Source of the DNA: Eucommia ulmoides
Lineage: Eukaryota > Streptophyta > Magnoliopsida > Garryales > Eucommiaceae
Assembly: GCA_016647705.1 (NCBI GenBank)
Contig: CM028325.1
Location: 28,872,474-28,936,473 of the forward strand
DNA: 64,000 bases
Reading direction: 5' to 3'
Position 1 is the first letter of the stretch, and every line of letters starts with the position of its first letter. Shown here piece by piece: positions 35,365-46,717 of this stretch. The notes below the pieces were generated by a model that made no database searches, had not been told where the DNA came from, and saw only the letters and a list, made by a program, of their open reading frames with translations. Both the position numbers and the translations under genes were made by a program.

Positions 35365-36832
35365 AAATAGTAGTACACAAGCATATATAAGAACCCCATT
35401 TCGGCTAGAAAAAAAAAAAAAAAAAAAAAGAGGAAAAACACGAGTAGGTCCACTATTTTTCGGTTGGAAGTAGAAGCATAAAAATCCCCTTCATATATAT
35501 ATAGTGGAATAATTTTGGACGAGAAACTATCCCGGTCCAGATTTTAATTTCGGATTTTAGGTAGAATTTCTAACTCTTTTAATATATGAATTTAATTTTT
35601 TTATTGTGGAATTTATGTTATTATTATTGTTGAATTTTTAGCTGTTAAATTTTGATGAAATAATTATGATTATGTGAAAATTACGTGTAAATCATGCCTA
35701 GGTATTTTTTTTGTCATGTTAATTAAATGCACATATTAGAGAGGTTGAAATTCTACTGAGCGTTGGCTCACAACCCCACAGTTTTGATTGCAGGACCAGT
35801 GAGAGTGAGACGACATCGAAAATTGTAATTGAATTTCTATTTAATTTGTAATAATTATAATTATATTATATACAAATATATTCTGAATTTGTAATATTGA
35901 TTAAGTATTAATTAATTTAACATATATGAAACTGTAATCTTATATTACAGTAAAATTGTTATATTTACTGTAATAATTATAATTATAGATATGTATATGT
36001 ATGAGAATTAAGGGTGTTTGGTATTAAGGATTCGGGCCATGGAATTCGAAATTTGAAATGAAAAGTTCCAAGTTGGACTTGTTGAATTGGATTTTGTTTT
36101 GGATTTTGACGCTTTGTACCCCTGAAGTTTGATAATGTCTTACTTTGGTCTATTCGGTTCCAATTTGAACACACTAACATCTTAACACTAAAAATTGACT
36201 CGATAAATTGAATATGATTATCATCAACACACTGTAACATTTATCATATTTATGAATATTGAAATATTGGTCGTAAACTGCGCTAGGAATTCTAGTTAAA
36301 CTTCTATTTAATTCATTGTAATTGTATGTAATATTTACGGTTGTAAAAATCGACCAAAAAATTCGACGAATTATAATTGTCATCGCCGCATTGTAAAAAT
36401 TATATTGTCTCAGTAAACTGTTGACTTTTAAACGTACAGTGTCTGTAATCTAACGGAATGACTGCAGATATTATAGTATATTATAATGCTTTGATATATT
36501 TAATATTAGTATGCCATTATAATTATAATTATACTACTAAAACTATGTTATAATTAATATTATTGGATAATACTACTGAATGGCAGGAGTTATAATTATG
36601 GACATTGGTATCTAATTAATTATTGTAATATTAATTATACCAATTGAACTAGATAATATCACTATTTTCACTTTATTATATATAATGCTCTTATCTAAAT
36701 AACGGTATAATTAATATCGCATTGTGAAATTTCTCGGATTTACGAGTAATAAAAATATTGGTCGTTCGATTTTAGTATTAATTCTCCAAGGGGAGAAACC
36801 AAGTGACGGCTCGGGAAAACCAGGTCGTTACA
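34942..36832 (+). repeat. Solo Ty3/gypsy-type LTR nested in the Copia solo LTR
   Basis: Starts TGTAATACCCC and ends GGTCGTTACA, giving TGTAA/TTACA ends, 1891 bp. Flanking 5-mers are ATATA (34937-34941) and ATATC (36833-36837), a near-perfect duplication. A phrase typical of plant chromovirus LTRs, GAGCGTTGGCTCACAACCCC, lies at 35758-35777. It contains (AAT)n/(GATAAT)n at 35312-35363 and poly-A at 35410-35429; the 86-codon frame 35213-35473 is a product of these. Confidence 0.8.
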
Positions 36833-38284
36833 ATATCTCTTAAAAACTGACTGTTGGAAGGCTTGATTTTATTCTATATATATAAACTTGTGAAAATTGA
36901 ATGAGAAATATTAAGAACTATCAGTTCCTAAGTTTTTCTAAGAGTTATCATTCTACTGAGATTATTCGAGAAAGATTTTGTGTTAAAGTTCTTAAGCTAA
37001 AACATTGTTGAATTGATGTTACCGATTTGTGCTATCTTGCGATCTTATTTTCAATCTTTGGAGTTTTTCTGGTGAGATCTTTTCAAATTATTGTTTTTAA
37101 TTTAGATTTCATATTATTGTTGATTGTTTGGATTTAAGATCATTAAAAAAATAATTTTCAAATTTAAGAGCATAGAAATCTTTTTAAAACAATTTCGTGT
37201 TATTATCTGATTACGTGTTATAATTTGTGTTACCCACACTTGTTAATAATTAGATATTAATTTATCTCACTTTAATTCTATCACGTGGTAACTTTTGGGA
37301 CATTAATCGAGTATAACTATTTTGAGGTAGTAAAAGCTTCTGGTGGGAAGAAATTCATAATTTTTTTGTATTTGTGAGTTTGAACGGATTAGACACAGTT
37401 GGGCCGGTGTTTAGTCAGGGTAGTTAAGTTTTAATATTTTTCGGTAAAAAAGATTAGGGTTTGATCATTTCCTAAGGTATAAAAAGGTTAGGTTATTCTT
37501 TTCCCTTAAAAAGAACTAGATTTTGATTATTCCTTAATTGAATTGAGTGAATTGTAAATGTTTCATCTTTATATGTGAAAATGTTACTTATGAGAGTTGT
37601 GAGGTTTGATCTTTAGCCTGTAAAAGGATTAGGTTTGATCTTTAGCAGATAAAAAGATTAGGTAGTGATTCTTTCTATAATAGAATTAGGTCAGTCTTTA
37701 ACTTGGTAAAAAAAATAAGGTTCTTCCTTAATTTCGAAAAAAGAAAATTGTAAGGATTTCGGTTCGAGCTGTTTACATTTTTTGTGCTAAAAAATGGTCA
37801 AATTATGCAAATGAGTCCCTTTTTATCTTTTTTACTAAAATAGGTCTAACCGGCCGTAAGATGGCCGGTTTCTATATATATATATTTTTTTCTTGGTAAA
37901 ACCAGCCTTAACAAGGTCGGTTTTACCATATAGGGGCTGCCACACTGGCAACCTCCCTCAAATCCCATGCCCCAGCCCCCCCATCCCCATGCCCCTTCAC
38001 CCCCATGCCCCCATCACCCCATCCCCTTTTTTATTTATTCATTTATATATATATTTAAATTATGATAATTTAAAATTTTATTTAATATTTCAAAATTAAA
38101 AATTAAATATAAATTATAATTATTTGGTAAATGTAATTAATTTTAAAAAATATTAACAAAACATTAAAAATGATATTTGTAATTTCCCATAAAAACGTAA
38201 TTTCTTTATGAAACCTAAGTTTTCATGGATGAAAGTTCCCACAATAATAGAAAAAATAGAAACTAAAATTAAACAAAGGGATAA

Positions 38285-38965
38285 AAATATAATTAATACT
38301 TTTTAATTGAACCCAAGATTTCAGGGATGAAAATGTAAAAAAAAATAATAATAATAATAATTAAAGGGGTGAAAATGTAATTAACATTTTTTAGTTGAAA
38401 CCCAAGATTTCAAGTGTGAAAATGCCAAAAAAATTAAAATTAAATATAGGAAAAAAATATAATTAATACTTTTTAGTTGAAACCCAAAATTTCAAAGATG
38501 AAAGTGCAAAAAAAAAATAAAAATCTAAAATTAAAAAAAAGGGGGCAGAAAATGTAATTAATACTTTTTAATTGAATCCCAAGGTTTGTATTATGAAAGT
38601 GCAAAAAAAATTAAAATTAAAATTAAATATAGGGGCAAAAATAAAATTAACTCTTTTTAGTTGAAATCCAAAATTTCAAAGATAAAAGTGCAAAAAAAAA
38701 AAAAAAATGAAAACTAAAATCGAAAAAGGGGCGAAAATGTAATTAATATTTTTTAATTGAATCCCAAGGTTTGTATTATGAAAGTGCCAAAAAAAATTAA
38801 AATTAAATCTAAGGGTGAAAATATAATTAACATTTTATAGTTGAAACCCAAAATTTCAAGTATGAAAGTGAAAAAAATAAAAAATTAAAAATTAAAAAAA
38901 AAAAGGCAAAAATGTAATTAACACTTTTTAATTGAATTCCAAGGTTTGTATTAAATATAAATTTT
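38285..38965 (+). repeat. Tandem array of ~90-bp units in the left arm
   Basis: Eight units begin near 38292, 38379, 38463, 38557, 38646, 38742, 38828 and 38919. Each has TTAATACTTTTTAATTGAA, CCCAAGRTTT, GATGAAAGTGCAAAAA and an A/T-rich linker ending GGGGCAAAAATGTA. Inverted copies occupy about 41800-42160 in the right arm. Confidence 0.85.
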
Positions 38966-39030
38966 AAAAAAAAAATTATAATAAACGACAACAGTCAACG
39001 AACGGCGACATGAATGAATCCAAATTTTTT

Positions 39031-40510
39031 TGTACATAAATTGTGTTCCTAAGAATACGTAATAAAACTTAAAAATATCACAACAGACTAGCGAATATTT
39101 TTTAAATAATCATCAAAATTGGTCGGATAAGTTGGTTCTGCATAGTTTTTTTGCAACTTTGAGTTAAAAAAAGATGGTTTATCCATACCCGAAATGAACT
39201 CAATTTTTTTTGTACATAATCTGGATTCCTAAGACTATGTAATAAAACTTAAAAATGTCAAAACGGATTGGTGAATTAATTTTAAATAATCGTCAAAGTT
39301 GGTCGGATGAGTTAGTTCTCCATTTTTTTTTGCCAACTTTGAATTAATCTATCCGTAACCGAAATGAACCCAATTTTTTTGTACATAAACTGTGTTCCTA
39401 AGACTATGTCAATACAATTTAAAAATGTCAGAACGGACTAGTGAATATTTTTTAAATAATCGTTAAAGTTGGTCGGACGAGTTGGTTCTGAAGTATTTTT
39501 TCGCAACTTTGAGTTAAAAAAAGATAGTCTATCCGTACCCGATATGAACTCAATTTTTTTGTACATAAAATGTGTTACTAAGAATACGTAATAAAACTTA
39601 AAAATGTCAAAATGGACTAGTGAACTAATTTTAAATAATCGTCAAAGTTGGTCAGATGAGCTGGTTTTGCAATTTTTTTTTTTTTTTTTTGCAACTTTGA
39701 GTTAACAAAATATGGTCTATCCGTAACCGAAATTAACCCAATTTTTTTGTACATAAATTGTATTACTAAGACTACATACTAAAACTTAAAAAAGTCAAAA
39801 CGGACTATCAAATGTTTTTTAAATAATCATTAAAGTTGGTAAGATGAGTTGGTTATGCAGTATTTTTTGGTAACTTTGAGTTAAAAAAAATGGTCTATCC
39901 GTACCCAAAATGAACCCAATTTTTTTGTAAATAATCTGGATTCCTAAGAGTACGTAATAAAACTTAATGTCAAAATGGACTAGTGAACTAATTTTAAATA
40001 ATCGTCAAAATTGGTCGGATGAGTTGATTCTGCAGTTTTTTTTTTTGCAACTTTGAGTTAACAAAAGATAGTCTATCCGTAGCCGAAATGAACCCAACTT
40101 TTTTGTACATAATATGGGTTTTTAAGAGTATTTAATAAAATTTAAAAATGTCAGAACGGACTAGTGAATTAATTTTAAATAATCATCAAATTTGGTCGAA
40201 TGAGTTGGTTCTGCAGTTTTTTTTTGCAACTTCGAGTTAACGAAATATGGTCTACCCATAACCGAAATGAATCCAATTTTTTTTGTACATAATCTGGGTT
40301 CTTAAAATTACGTAATAAAATTTAAAAATGTCAGAACGGACTGGTGAATAACTTTTAAATAATCGTCAAAATTGGTCGGATGAGTTGGTTCTGCAGTTTT
40401 TTTTTGCAACTTTAAGTTAACAAAAGATGGTCTATCCGTAACCGGAATAAACCCAATTTTTTTTGTACATAAACTGTGTTCTTAAGATTATGTAATAAAA
40501 CTTAAAAATT
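39031..40510 (+). repeat. Tandem array of ~180-bp units (nine) in the left arm
   Basis: Unit starts, taken at TGTACATAA or a close variant, are 39031, 39211, 39380, 39560, 39748, 39926, 40104, 40284 and 40464. Spacings are 180, 169, 180, 188, 178, 178, 180 and 180. Shared blocks include TAATAAAACTTAAAAATGTC, CGGACTAGTGAA, TTTTAAATAATCGTCAAAGT, TTGGTCGGATGAGTTGGTTC and TGGTCTATCCGTA. A partial inverted unit lies at 40505-40585 and a single inverted unit at 41645-41800. Confidence 0.92.
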
Positions 40511-40585
40511 TCAGAACCAACTCATTCAACCAACTTTGACGATTATTTAAAAGTTATTCACTAATCCGTTGTGAAATTTTTAAGT

Positions 40586-41644
40586 TTTATTATTTATTTT
40601 TATTTTATTTATTTTTTTAACATTTTTTTATAAATAATAACTATTTTTTTTATTTTTTTTTTGTAGATTTTTTTAACAACTTAGCGGTGGGAATGGTTCG
40701 GCTCGGTGACGGACATGACATCAACTCAGTTCGCTATTCGGTGGTTCGCCGCCGTCAAATAGGAAAAATTGTTAAAAAAAAAATTGACAATTTTTTTAAA
40801 CTATTTTTTTTTTTTTTTAAATAATAACTAACAAACGAAAATTTACTTAATAAATAATTTCTAAACACCTTTTAAATATTAGAATCCAACGAGTTAATGT
40901 CGTGGCTCTATTTGAATATATAGCCAAACATAAAAGGTTAATATTGTAATTTTTTATTTTGTTCTAGTTTTTTTTGCTCATCTTCTTCACCAATGTGGAT
41001 TTTTCTCTCTCTCGACTGTGAGTTTTACTGTGAGTTTTTAAAAATTATTAAAAATCGAAAAAAAAAATTAAGAAAGAAGGGGATGGAGATGGGATGTGGG
41101 GGATTCCGGCCACCCCCACCCCCACCCCCATCCAAAAAAAAAATATTACATATTATTTTTTTTAACATTTTTTTTTATAAATAATAACTAATTTTTTTTG
41201 TAGATTTTTTTAACAACCCGGCGGTGGGAACGGATCATTACGGATAGATGTTTGTCTTGTTTTTAGAGAGAGGAGAGATAGTATGCCTCAAACCCATTTT
41301 CTGCATCCATAAACGACTTAACCATTATGAGTTTTTGCACTTTTCACCCCTAAGTTTGACCACCTTTTCAGTTTGACACTTAGTCATTATTTCATCTTTA
41401 GCCCCATGAAGATTCGACACTTTCAAAGTGTTATTTCAAAGTGACGGAAATCATCTCGGCTAAACATGCAACTGATGACCAGAGATCATCTCTGCTAAAC
41501 ATGCAACTAATGACCAGGACCATAAAAAATCTGAGGACCATATTGTTTTGTCTGAAACTGATAAATTTTGAAGGTTCCATAGCTTTCTTTCAAAAGTTTA
41601 GAGAGAGAGACAGACAGGTTTTGAACGGACCATATTGTCCGTAA
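40586..41644. other. Loop region of the foldback element
   Basis: Spacer between the arms. A segment with ATAAATAATAACTA and TGTAGATTTTTTTAACAAC occurs at 40629-40682 and again at 41178-41217, each followed by GCGGTGGGAA. No gene is supported; 40993-41184 and 41441-41644 are short unsupported frames. Confidence 0.6.
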
Positions 41645-43429
41645 TTACGTAACCTTAGGAACCCAGTTTACGTACAAAAAAATTGGGTTTATTTCGGTTA
41701 CAGATAGACCGTCTTTTATTTATTGAAAGTTGCAAAAAAACAACATCATCATTGAAACAACTCATCCGACCAATTTTGACGATTATTTAAAAGTTTCAAC
41801 TAAAAAGTGAATTATATTTTTGCCCCTATATTTAATTTTAATTTTTTTGGCACTTTCATAATACAAATCTTGGGATTCAATTAAAAAGTATTAATTACAT
41901 TTTTGCCCCCTTTTTTTTTTATTTTAGTTTTTTTTTTTTTTTTTTTTTGAACTTTCATCTTTGAAATTTTGGGTTTCAACTAAAAAGTGTTAATTATATT
42001 TTTCCCCTATATTTAATTTTAATTTTTTTTTGGCACTTTCATACTTGAAATCTTGGGTTTCAACTAAACAATGTTAATTACATTTTCTCCCCTTTAATTA
42101 ATTTTTTTTTTACATTTTCATCCCTGAAACCTTGGGTTCAATTAAAAAGTATTAATTATATTTTTATTCCTTTGTTTAATTTTAGTTTCTATTTTTTCTA
42201 TAATTGTGGGCACTTTCGTCCATGAAAACTTAAGTTTCATAAAGAAATTGCGTTTTTATGAAAAATTACAAATATCATTTTTAATGTTTTATTAATATTT
42301 TTTAAAATTAATTACATTTACCAAATAATTATAATTTATATTTAATTTTTAATTTTGAAATATTAAATAAATTTTTAAATTATAATAATTTAATATATAT
42401 ATATAATAAATAAAAAAGGGGATGGGGCATGGGGGATAAGGGCATTGGGGTGAGGGGGCATGGGGATGAGAGGGCTAGGGCATGGGATTGTGGGGGAAGG
42501 GGGGCTGCCAGCCCCCATATGGTAAAACCAGCCATAACAAGGCCGGTTTTACTAAGAAAAAAAAATATAGAAACCGGCCATCTTATGGCCGATTAGACCT
42601 ATTTTAGTAAAAAAGATAAAAAGGGACCCATTTGAGTAATTTGACCATTTTTTAGCACCAAAAATGTAAACAGCTCATTTTGGTTCCTACCTGGTAAAGG
42701 GATCAAGAGATTAGTGGTTGCGAATCTCCGTGGAGCTCGGGGGACTGGATTAGACAAGGCTAGTTTGCTAAATCAAGATATATCTTAGTGTGTTGTTTTA
42801 TTATTTTTATCATATTCTGTTTAAGTGTGCACTTAGAATATAAACATTTATCCGTTTTGTAACGAAAATAATAATTGATTTAAGATAAAATGATTATTTA
42901 ATAAATTAAGTGTTAAAAATTTTAATTATTTAAAATTTGAATAACTAACCAATTCACCCCACCCCCCCTCTTGGGTAGCTTATTGAGCCAATAATTTGAA
43001 ATGGGCGAAGTTTTTGATCAAGAAAGAAAGAGTCATGTTTATTCTCCATGTTTACATGAAACGAAAAAATTCTTACCTTTATTCACTTGGGTTGTTACAA
43101 AATTTGATTCTTAAATCATTAGGATAATTGAAATTTTCATATAATATTTTTTTAATTCATAATTTTGAGTATTTCTAGACGTTTATTTATTTTTGTCTCC
43201 GTGCTTATGACATATTTCTTTTAGTGTTTATTTTTTCACGTTGATAAGTAGGCATGACAATGGACTAGATTTAGTTTGGTTTCAATAAAAAACAGAATCA
43301 AAACCTTTAAAAAATATCAAACTCAAAACTGAATTGTATCACAAATCCTTATTCCCTTTCTTTTAAAAAAATATATTTTGTCTAATATAATTACTAGAAA
43401 TAGATGTTTATAAAAATTACTAACAATAA

Positions 43430-43595
43430 ACCTTTGTTTTCCCATCACATGGGGTGAAAAATTGATGAGAATTTTATAGTGGTACCAAAAAGCTTTTAAA
43501 ATATTTTTCAAAAGTAATTGACAAATTTAACATCTCAATTAGACACAATACAAGTAAGTAAACCATGCAACCGAACTACTTCCCTAAAAAAAAGT
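43430..43595 (-). pseudogene. Ty3/gypsy integrase, C-terminal half of the catalytic core (displaced)
   Basis: Minus-strand reading from 43600 downward gives AKLFFREVVRLHG, a conserved integrase core phrase. It then gives IVSN-stop-DVKFVNYF where the family has SDRDVKF with a catalytic Asp, and IKFSSIFHP around 43450, equivalent to the STAYHPQTDGQ region. The first half of the same domain lies 6 kb away at 49577-49705, separated by the gag-only LTR element. Internal stops show it is dead. Confidence 0.85.
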
Positions 43596-43600
43596 TTAGC

Positions 43601-44620
43601 TGATAGGTGTAATTTATCTATCTATTTCCAAATCGAACCTGTCAGTTTTCGAGTACGTTTTATTACATTTTAATACATTTTTATGTGTTTTTGTCTAAAT
43701 CAGATGTGTGGGGTGAAAAGGGATGAAAACGAATCATAAACGATCAAATCGGATCAAGAAATGTGGAAGAACGGTGGGAAAACAAGCAAAATGGAAAAAT
43801 TCATAACTTGCAACCCACCATCGCGGTGGTCAAGATGCAGAGAAGGTCGTAAAGTTGCTAAAAACCCACCGCCGCAGCAATGAGATCTACCGCCGCGGCG
43901 GTGAAACAACAACCAGTCTCTGCTCCCACCATCGCATCCACCGCTGCAGCGAAGACACAGTCGACATACCTACTGCCGCGGCAGTCACTTTGCACACAGT
44001 TTAGATATTTATTTAGATATTTTTGCTCCCTATATCTTCCTCCTCTTCTCTCTCGCGACCAGAGGAGACACCTTAGGGTTCATAATATTTTGACAGTGTT
44101 TTGGGGAGTGCCCAACCAAATCCGAAGGAGAAGAACACGTTGTGAAGAAAGTGTGTGATCCATGACGTTGGGGCAAGACTCATGTGACCTAGTGTCGTTA
44201 AGACGTTGAGGGGGCCTTATTTGTTGATGCGAAGTCGCATATTCACTCATCTTACACTCGAGAGAGATGGTGAGTGACTTTACGATACAAAGATTGTCGA
44301 ATAGATTGAATATCGTTATTGTAAACTAAACGAGACCAAACACGTCTTTGTAATCGAATTTAATCCCTAGATAATCTTTTTCCCTAAACATCTCAATATC
44401 GTATTATAGTTTAATTAGATGAATTAACTTAGTATTAGTATTAATTAATTATAAACTTCATTTTTTATCTCCTAAATAAAGTTAGGTTATAATAATCACA
44501 GTAGTCGATAATAATCTCAACCAATCCCTGTGAATACGACAACCCCTACTCATTCTCATCTATACTAAAACTTGACCCATACACTTGCGGTGAAAGTGGC
44601 GAAGTAATATTCCGCCACCA
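43601..44620 (+). repeat. 5' LTR of the gag-only element, with internal deletion
   Basis: At 1020 bp this LTR is about 360-370 bp shorter than its partner. Comparison with 48194-49571 shows a clean deletion after GAAGAA (about 44151) that removes the partner segment from about 48721 to 49098. CCGCCGCGGCGG-type palindromes occur at 43870-43990. Confidence 0.9.
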
Positions 44621-44626
44621 AATTTT

Positions 44627-44644
44627 TGGCGCCGTTATCAGGGA
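44627..44644 (+). promoter_or_regulatory. Primer binding site, tRNA-Asp type
   Basis: TGGCGCCGTTATCAGGGA, six bases after the LTR end. It fits the 3' end of plant tRNA-Asp, as in Athila and related Ty3/gypsy elements, with one or two changes. Confidence 0.85.
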
Positions 44645-44763
44645 ATGTGTTTTATATTATTGTTGATATTGTAAGTAAATGACCTGATTTTAATTTAGGC
44701 ATTTTTTAGTATTTATAATTTTTTTTTCTTTGTAGTTTTGTTTTTATTTCTTATGCAGGATAC

Positions 44764-45633
44764 TTGGAGATGTTAGATCGACGAGTATTGATGCGTTTCT
44801 TTCAACAAGATTCCAAGCCATTTTATTGCGCTTGGGATCGTTACAACGAGCTGCTATTTCGGTTTCCGAATCATGGGTTCCCGAGGGAATGTCAACTCCT
44901 GAATTTCCTCGACGGGTTATCAGCCTCAACCAGAACATGGGTGGAAGGAGGAAACGGTACCTCTTCTTTCTACTACCTAACCGCGGATGAAGTCATTTGG
45001 TCATTGAAGGAATTGGCGACCTATGATTATCACTGTTGGAATTATTCACCAAGTCACCAAAACTTGATGGATTGTTCCAACACTACAGTGCCATGGATTG
45101 ACACTCCGGTTCAAGATACGGAATCTTCCCCTGCCTTAGAAGATGTGTTCGCTATAGTTATAGGGGAAACTCAAAGATTCTTGAGGGAGACAAATAACCG
45201 AATCAACGAGCACGAAGATCGTCTTGACAATATCGAGATGGTATGCACCAAAATCAATGCGACTATAACGTCTTTGCAGATGCAAATCAATCATCTAATC
45301 TGTTGCGTTGAGGTCGAGTCAGACATGGTGGTACTGAGAGACGAGCATACCATATCATGTGATAGCCACCTTGAGGAACTGGATACGAACAGAAGGCACT
45401 TAGGTGAGAGCAGAGACGATTATGCTAAGAAAGAGAGAACCCAAGTGTGGAATGGCGATGGAGATTCACATATTAATCGTTGTGAGTTTTTACCGTTTGA
45501 ATTCCAGTTGGTAATGTCGCGCTCAATCCAAGATGATCGCATCTACGAGGATCCGATATGGCTCACCTATTCTACCCCGTTTCCAGCTCAGTACATTCAT
45601 GCCAACCAAGCGCATAAATCGGAGCTGAGTTGA
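44764..45633 (+). CDS. Gag-like protein of the gag-only retrotransposon
   Basis: A 289-residue intact reading frame starting 120 bp after the primer binding site. Residues about 15-90 match the plant retrotransposon gag domain of Athila-type elements: FYCAWDRYNELLFRFPNHGF, a LLNFLDGLSASTR segment and a closing ADEVIWSLKELATYDYHCW. Residues about 140-180 (TNNRINEHEDRLDNIE and following) form a coiled coil. The rest is hydrophilic with no zinc knuckle. Gag would form virus-like particles around the element's RNA, while enzymes would have to come from another element. It is the only intact transposon gene in the window, which suggests fairly recent activity or purifying selection on gag. Confidence 0.85.
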   Translation: MEMLDRRVLMRFFQQDSKPFYCAWDRYNELLFRFPNHGFPRECQLLNFLDGLSASTRTWVEGGNGTSSFYYLTADEVIWSLKELATYDYHCWNYSPSHQNLMDCSNTTVPWIDTPVQDTESSPALEDVFAIVIGETQRFLRETNNRINEHEDRLDNIEMVCTKINATITSLQMQINHLICCVEVESDMVVLRDEHTISCDSHLEELDTNRRHLGESRDDYAKKERTQVWNGDGDSHINRCEFLPFEFQLVMSRSIQDDRIYEDPIWLTYSTPFPAQYIHANQAHKSELS

Positions 45634-46066
45634 GTTGAAAGCTTGAGCCATTCAATGCCATATCTTGCTAGTCTTGAGAGCGTACTGAACTAAGACCCGT
45701 ACGTAGTGTTGTATGACACGTACTACAGGCAGAAGCCGCTCTTTGACGAGCACTTCTCCGTGTCAGGTTAAAGATCTTAAATGAAGCGCTTCTTGGGAGG
45801 CAACCCAAGGTAAAAATAAATTAGATCCATCTCCGCCGACTTGATTCGGAGGCGAGCTTGTCTCGCCTACCAAGTACGTGTTCTAAACCCCTATCTTCAA
45901 TATCATGCTTTATGCTTTCATTGGGATCGCTGATGGGTTGTTGTGGACATTACCCGTTTAAGTACGGTGGTGATGTGTAGTATGTTTAGTATGTGTTAGT
46001 ATTGCTAGTTATGTTTTATTGTTTTCTATGTATGCATGTTTGTTGAGGATTAGTTTGATTAGTTTA
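45634..46066 (+). other. Post-gag non-coding interior of the gag-only element
   Basis: Contains GAAGCGCTTCTTGGGAGGCA at 45783-45802, a phrase shared with many Athila/TR-GAG relatives and with 319-335. It also contains the GGAGGCGAG..TCTCGCC short inverted repeat at 45848-45870, both also present (minus) in 1-566. Confidence 0.75.
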
Positions 46067-46717
46067 GGCCCCGTTTGGTAACCCATTCCATCCCAGAATT
46101 CCCATTCCATTCCCAGATTTATGAGAATTCTGTTTGGGAATAGCATTTGGTAATTTTTGTTTCCGTTTCTATTTCATTCCCATTTGAGAATTGTGCCCAC
46201 TTTTTTCTTAAGAAATGAGAAACAAAAAAAAGTTGTTTCTCATTATTCCCATGCCATTCTCAAAACACATGGTTACTATTCACCTACCAGCCGACCACCG
46301 CCCGTCGCCGCCGACCGCCGCCGCCCACCGCTCGCCGCCGTCGCCGTCCCGCCGGCCACCGTCCGATCATCGCCGGCGACGGCGCCATTGTCTTCCAGCC
46401 GACGTCGCCGGCGCCACCGCCGGCGGGGGGCCACCACCGTCTCCGACACCAGAGCACCGCCGGCAGCCGTTGCCCGGAGCACTGTCGTCGCCGGCGACGG
46501 CGCCACCGCCGTCAGGCCAAAACAGAAAAAAAAAAAAAAAAAAGATTTTAGGATAAAATGGTTACCAAACACAATTCCCTTCCCAAAACAAAAAAAAAAT
46601 TATTGTTACCAAACACGATTCTACTCCAAAAAAAAAAAAAACAAAATTCTCATCCCATCCCATCCCATTCCCATCCCACTGCTGGAATGGAAACAGAAAT
46701 GGTTACCAAACGCCACC
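46067..46717. mobile_element. PIF/Harbinger-like MITE with GC-rich cargo
   Basis: Ends are GGCCCCGTTTGGTAACC and GGTTACCAAACGCCACC, inverted repeats with three mismatches near the outer edge, flanked by TTA at 46064-46066 and 46718-46720. Subterminal regions are CCATTCC/GGAATGG-rich. The centre (46286-46515) is a CCGCCG-rich block very unlike its AT-rich surroundings. Its open frames on both strands (46157-46738, 46215-46556, 46276-46572) are Pro/Arg/Ser low complexity. The block might be captured gene DNA, but no family is recognisable. Confidence 0.82.

Larger units (their letters stand above)
37766..42676. mobile_element. Foldback Mutator-like element (4.9 kb) with repeat-expanded arms
   Basis: The termini GAGCTGTTTACATTTTTTG (left) and its complement (right, ending 42676) start very long inverted repeats. 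The outer ~500 bp of each arm (37766-38280 and about 42160-42676) pair at roughly 85-90 percent by eye. They include an AACCGGCC palindrome, a GGTAAAACCAGCC block and a GCCCC(A/T)TGCCCC-rich segment. The element is flanked by ATTTCGGTTC (37756-37765) and ATTTTGGTTC (42677-42686), a 10-bp target duplication with one mismatch, the size expected for Mutator-like elements. Further in, the left arm has about eight ~90-bp repeats and nine ~180-bp repeats; the right arm has about five and one, in inverse order. No transposase frame exists. Confidence 0.88.
33811..42993 (+). repeat. Solo LTR of Copia family A, TSD ATTTG, split by two insertions
   Basis: Starts TGTTGATCCCAAGATTTTG at 33811 and ends TTGAGCCAATA at 42993, with ATTTG directly before (33806-33810) and after (42994-42998). 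LTR sequence is present at 33811-34941, 36833-37765 and 42677-42993. Together these give about 2.4 kb collinear with 5443-7807. The gaps are filled by the solo gypsy LTR 34942-36832 and the foldback element 37766-42676. The TCGGTCAAC word cluster is at about 34215-34625. No primer binding site follows, consistent with a solo LTR. Confidence 0.92.

Noticed and set aside
39031-40510. Centromeric satellite
   Set aside because: Unit length is suggestive, but the array has only nine copies and lies inside one arm of a foldback element with an inverted unit in the other arm.
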